Assembly (NCBI RefSeq): GCF_020080835.1
Contig: NC_058159.1
Span: 2,046,001 to 2,110,000, forward strand
DNA from: Cotesia glomerata
Lineage: Eukaryota; Arthropoda; Insecta; Hymenoptera; Braconidae
DNA: 64,000 nt
Direction of reading: 5' to 3'
This document shows, in pieces, positions 59,002 through 64,000 of this stretch (positions are counted from its first letter, which is position 1; the number at the start of each line of letters is the position of its first letter). The notes under the pieces are model-generated. The model ran no database searches, was not told where the DNA came from, and worked only from the letters and a program-made list of their open reading frames with translations. The position numbers and the translations under genes were made by a program.

Positions 59002-59237
59002 ATACACATTTATTTACATATAAATACGCAATAGATTTTATCGAGACTCACATGAAGAGTGAATTTAAAAAAATCAGTTATTTTTATTTGACGATCGATG
59101 TATTACGAAAAAATACAAATGTTAGCATTGAAAAATATTTTAATAGCTGGTATAAAAACAATTCGATGATAGTAATTGATGATGTTAAAATACCGGTTGC
59201 AGACAGACGAGAATTTGCAAATCGTTGGGAAAACTAA
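59002..59237 (+). CDS. Unrecognised coding-like terminal exon (about 78 aa)
   Basis: The open frame follows an ATT-rich tract ending ATTATAG at 59001, a plausible splice acceptor, and ends in TAA. It begins with two bases of a split codon. The residues look like protein, with a balanced mix of charged and hydrophobic positions: YAIDFIETHMKSEFKK, IDVLRKNTNVSIEKYF, NSWYKNNSMIVIDDVK, and an end ADRREFANRWEN. I cannot name a family, and no upstream exon was found. It may be the last exon of a plus-strand gene nested in or beside slo2, or a chance frame. Confidence 0.25.
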
Positions 59238-59879
59238 TGTCAACCCTGTCACCCTCAACACGTTGACGGACACCTCTTTGTCACTGTTGTAACCGCGAAC
59301 TCTACTTGTTAACTAGATTCCGCCTGCTCAGAGCTTTACAGTTTAAGTCTTTACAGTTACGACGTTATTATATACTTTATTGTTATTTCTATTGCTATTA
59401 CTATCAGTATTTTTTTTATTATTTACAATTTTCACGTAATCACAATAATAATGATAATATTAATAATAAAAAATTAATTTATTCAGCTAAATCCCAAAAG
59501 TCCCCACTTTAATTATATATTTCAGTATTTACAGTCGAAAATAAATGAAAAAAAAAAAACAAAAAATAATAATACAAATTTTTTTCTGTGACGTTTTCGT
59601 CTCCCAATAAATTTACGTATCAATTTACCCCGTTTTTTAATGCCAAAAATGATAATTGGCTTATGAAAAAATAAAAATTCATTAAACGACGACGTTTTGA
59701 CACGAGACACCGACACTTTCTTTTTAAAAATTTCATTACCGAATTAACGGTACAAAAATTTTGGATTTTTAATTACTTTGTAAAAAATATCACTAATTTT
59801 TATTTTTTTTATTGAGTCTATTTTTTTTTTTGCTTTTTGTTTGATAGAAAAATAAAATATGTTAGGATTTATTTAAGAG

Positions 59880-60075
59880 AATAACGGAACGCGCGTTTTC
59901 ATTTGCGCGCCGTTACTAGCGAGCTTTTCTCCGCGAAGTTCGAAGGAGTGAAAGCGTCGTCGCTGAGCGCCGACTATCGGTGTCGACGTCAGTTTACCCC
60001 ACGGGCCAACATCCGCGCAAGCTCGCGGCCAACACAAAGTGTTTCGTTACTAAAACCAGTGGTGGTGGTAATGCT
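59880..60075. promoter_or_regulatory. CpG-rich patch, candidate promoter or first exon
   Basis: This is a sharp rise in GC and CpG within AT-rich DNA, with an imperfect palindrome GCGCGTTTTCATTTGCGCGC and CGAAGGAGTGAAAGCGTCGT. No convincing protein is encoded. By composition it could be a transcription start region, for slo2 on the minus strand or for another gene. Strand and function are undetermined. Confidence 0.25.
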
Positions 60076-63000
60076 AAAAAAAAGCTCCTGGTGGTAGTGG
60101 AAACTCGTATGTATGTGACATGTGGATTGTAGATGGATGTACATATATATAGGTGAAGTAATAAACAATAGATGAGTGAAAAATATAAAATCGCCGGTCG
60201 TTATTATTTCAATTCTGTTTCTGTTGCTGGGTAACGAGTTCTCATTCTGCGGGTCTGTGATTTTATTTACAGTTTTATTTCGATTTTATCGATACCAATC
60301 GATGGTTATTGGTTAACTATTCTTCATATTCATATTTTTTATTAACAATCGTTTAATAATTCTGTTTTTTTAATTAATGTGTCGCGTAATTTTTAAAGAT
60401 GTTTTCTTTTTATTTATTAAAAATATTTTATTGTTAAAAAAAATTTTTTAAAAATTTGAAATTGAAATTAAAGATTAAATATTTAATTCGAAAAAATTTT
60501 AAGAATTTTTTTTTTAATAAATTTAATTTCTTAATTTTATTTTTTAAATAAATTTAATTTAAAAACTCTCAATCAATAATTTCCATGTTAAAAAAATTTT
60601 AATAAAATGAAATAATTATATTTTTATAAAAAAATAATAACAGTAAAATAAAGCAATTATCACGAGGATAAATAGATTTTTTATTTGATTAACCAAAATT
60701 GTTATTGGTGAATTTCATTAATTCGATTTTGTAATTGATAGCCCGAAAGTGGAAATGATTAATTTTTGGTTCGCTCCAGTGGATTAATACTATTGCTTAA
60801 AGTGATTAATCCCCACAAGTATAAATAAATTCATACCGACAGAAATTTCGCTAGTGGATATGGACATTTAATTTTAACGAATCACTGAGCTGTTATGTCC
60901 CGTGAGACGGCATTGTGAATATTAACTCTCAAAAACATTTAAATTCTGTTGTGTATTGCGTTTAAATATCGTCAGTGATAAAATTACTCGAGTGTGAGTT
61001 TATATTAATTTTTTTTCTCGTCTCCTCGTTTGTTATATTTATTTATTCATTTAATTTTTTATGTAATGCGAAAAAATTATTCTGCCAGATTTAAAATAAA
61101 GCGCTCTGGATTAATGTTTGCAAATCTCGTGAGGGTAATTCGACGCGATAGTCGCCGCCTTACCGACTGAAGATCCGGATCCAAGGATACAGTACGCTTT
61201 TTATACAAGAAGCTTTTGTGTCTCGACGAAAGTTCGCGACTTTAAAACAATTATAGATAATTTCGTTAATTTTTGTAAAATTTAATATTTAATAAAAATA
61301 AAATTTTTTTTTAATAAATTTCGAAATAAATTACAATTAATTTTCTTAAATTACAGTTTTAGGTTTAAAAAAATTTTTTTTTGTAAATTTAAAAATTTAT
61401 TTGAGGGAAAAATAATTTTCAATAATTTCTAAATTTAAAAAATTACAAAGGTCAAAGCTAAAAAGTTAAAGTAGCGATAAAAATAAAAAATAATTGACTG
61501 AATTTAAAATTCCATTAGATTATTGCGAATGACCAAAAATAACTTTCCAGTTGAAAAATTAACGATTAACAACTATACATATAACGAGTTTATTTTATTT
61601 TTGACGCGAGTTCGTCTGATATTTTATTTCACAATAGACTATGAACTCTACACTCGGAAATTCAATCTCACAATGGCCAATTGTAAATTTAGTTTTGTAT
61701 TCAGAGAGTTTTCCAATTTTTCGATACTCAAAACTTTATCGTATCACGGCGTGAATTGGAATTTTTCGATAAAGCCGGTTAACATGAAATAAAATTAAAG
61801 ATTAAACTATTTAATCATTCACAATTTATATTATAACAGCCAATAAAAAAATCACTTGGTTAATGTGCATTTCTTAAAATAATAATAAATACATTTAAAT
61901 ATTATTTAAAAAATATCCTGGCATAAAAATAATAAAATTAAAAATTAAAATAATAGATCATTTAAAATAATTAAAATAACTCATATCCTTCCGAAAAAAA
62001 ATAATAAATTATCATAAACAGTATTATAAATCTATTACTTAAAAATTATAAATATTGCCTTTTATATTTTTTCAAATTTAAATTTTTTCTGTGTATGGAT
62101 TAATTTTTAATTTTGTAATTTTGATTGATGAATCTACGAAAGCTAGACTACAGAGATGATAATTATAATGATAATTATCATGACAATTCTGACTGGAATG
62201 GGTTGATATCGAACAATGGAAGATCTCGAAGGAAGATAATGAGCTTACAGGGAATATGAGCTCGCTAAGTAACGATCAAATCAGAGAACAATCAAGTGAT
62301 CGGTCTAACTGACGTCGATCATCGGAGCAAGCAGACAATAGTAGTTTAGGGTACTCACTAATGCACTATCCAGTGGCCTCTGGCCACTCGAATACTCGAA
62401 ATCGTCGTATAGACCAATGGCAAGGACAATAATTGGCTGGTAATCATGATGCACTGCCCGAGAATAGCCAGGTAGATACTGAGATAGACATGGCCCGCAA
62501 TGATTGTAAAGGGGTTTCATGATGTGATGTGATGATGGGACTATACTAGGTCGAGTACATCATTTGAGGCTCTCGTATGTTTACTCAACTAGTAATGCTT
62601 TACGGTACAAGCAAACAATCTAACGACTCTTAAATTCATTTGTTTGTATTCACACTTTCGAATTTTTTCTTTTATTTTTTTTTCTTTATAAATGTTTTTT
62701 TGTGCAAAAAATTATTTTTTTGAGATTTCCAACAGAATATTCAATATTTTTTTACATATTGTTTTATTTTTTAAAATCCTTTTTAAAGATAATGAAAAAT
62801 ATTTCGTTTTAAATTATTTTTTTAATTTCGATCAATTATATCGACGTTCTAATTAGCAAATTGTCTAACTCCATTTTAGAGAATCTTCTATTTGTACGAA
62901 AAAAATAATTAGTTCAAAATTTATTATCAGTGATAATAATTTATCACTTTAGAAAACCATTTAATATCATTATTATCTAATAGAGATATAGTATTTAGGT

Positions 63001-64000
63001 TTGAATCATTCAAATAATTTATAATTGGATTATTGCTACATCAAAATGTTAAAAAAACACCCTCTACAAAAATAAGGAGTTAGACAAATTGCTAATTAGA
63101 CCGTCGATATTCGACTTTATTATTTGAAATATTTTAATTTTCAATTTTTTTTGTTTTTACAAAAATAACTCCTATTAAAGCAGCAGAAAATATTGAAAAT
63201 TATTTAATAATAACTATATTAATAGATAAACAGTTACATGATCTTAAATTGAAATTTAAAACAAATCTGAATATATCTCAATAAATATGAATACTATCTT
63301 CCCTTGTCCATTAATCATACTATTACATATTTACTAACAACTCCACTAAGAATCTTCCAATACCCTCTCCTATCTTGCAGTACAATGATTAAATATCAAA
63401 TAATTATAAAATATGCAATAATATATTGTATTTACCTATTTCCCGATATGCAAATTAAATGTTAAAATATATTTTATTTTGTATACAAAGTACTTGCGTC
63501 AGCAATTTTTTATGCAATAACAACAATTTTTTAAAAATTATAGTACATTATAAAAATGAAAAACGAGTGACTCTGAATAGAGGACTAAAGAGGGTTGTTG
63601 TCAGTTAAGTCTGCTCTGTTTTTACCGGTTTAGTTTTTTTGTTGTATGAGATTAAAGATATTACTCGAGTGCAGCAAACCAGCTAAACCGTATAAACTCG
63701 ATACAATAAGTTTTACAGAGCTGACTTTAGCTTTGTGTCTTATTTCTGAACCATGAACATATTTACTTACAATAACTCTTGTAAATAATTATTTTTAAAG
63801 TATGGACGAGGATTATATCAAAAATTTAAGATAAGATGAAGATATCAGTTCTACTTTCAGCATTAAAATAAGAACATGGATTATACGACAAAAATTATTA
63901 TTATTATTATTATACATTAATTTTTTTTTTCTAATAAAGCGAAGGAAAGTCAATAAATTAAACGAAATCCCAAGTTATGTTCATCTTGGAAAGCTCAATA
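60076..64000. other. Non-coding upstream region
   Basis: The region is mostly AT-rich. A second GC-richer spot lies at 61135-61240 (CGACGCGATAGTCGCCGCCT), and a unique GC-richer block at 62140-62580 contains a 71-codon minus-strand frame (62520-62305) of unknown nature with a donor-like GTGAGT. An (ATT)n run is at 63896-63913. No identifiable gene or repeat family. Confidence 0.4.

Noticed and set aside
1..64000. Integrated polydnavirus or other viral segment
   Set aside because: A parasitoid wasp host would make this possible, but I saw no recognisable viral gene, excision motif or gene cluster; the repeats alone do not support it.

Overview
The window is very AT-rich, intron-poor in coding sequence and dense in transposable-element debris, as expected of an insect nuclear genome. 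The proteins and repeats (Helitrons, MITEs, long poly-A/T and TA tracts) suggest a hymenopteran, possibly a braconid-type parasitoid wasp. The order is a guess from composition and repeat style; only 'insect' is well supported.

The one securely identified gene is on the minus strand: a sodium-activated potassium channel of the SLO2/KCNT (Slack) family. Eight consecutive internal coding exons lie between 34636 and 565 and encode 327 residues without a break, in register at every splice junction. They cover the end of the cytoplasmic N-terminus, S1 to S6 with the TVGYGD selectivity filter, and the start of the RCK1 domain. The remaining RCK1/RCK2 exons lie left of base 1. The start-codon exon was not found between 34637 and 64000.

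The introns (248 to about 12290 bases) and the 29 kb upstream are full of repeats. Four groups stand out. (1) Non-autonomous Helitrons, in three families, with TC starts, CTAG-type ends and A/T insertion points. One family carries one to three tandem copies of a ~200-base near-perfect palindrome with a TA-rich loop. (2) Several terminal-inverted-repeat families: the CACTGATAGAAGG elements, the CACGGAAAAAAG elements, palindromic TTGATTCAAG hairpins, and a TTTTGCGTCA/TTTAACAC palindrome. (3) A foldback-like element at 20.88-22.78 kb with ~300-base inverted arms made of ATCGATTT subrepeats. It encloses an open frame for an unfamiliar cysteine-repeat protein and sits inside another repeat, whose uninterrupted copy is at 50.1-50.9 kb. 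(4) Retroelement fragments, including the C-terminal end of a non-LTR reverse transcriptase reading frame and a repeated gag-like small ORF.

Two further open frames look protein-like but are unrecognised: 52485-52838 on the minus strand and 59002-59237 on the plus strand. Several GC/CpG-richer patches upstream of the channel (about 38.1, 43.2, 59.9 and 61.1 kb) are candidates for promoters or untranslated first exons. No rRNA, tRNA, CRISPR array or bacterial-type operon was seen.
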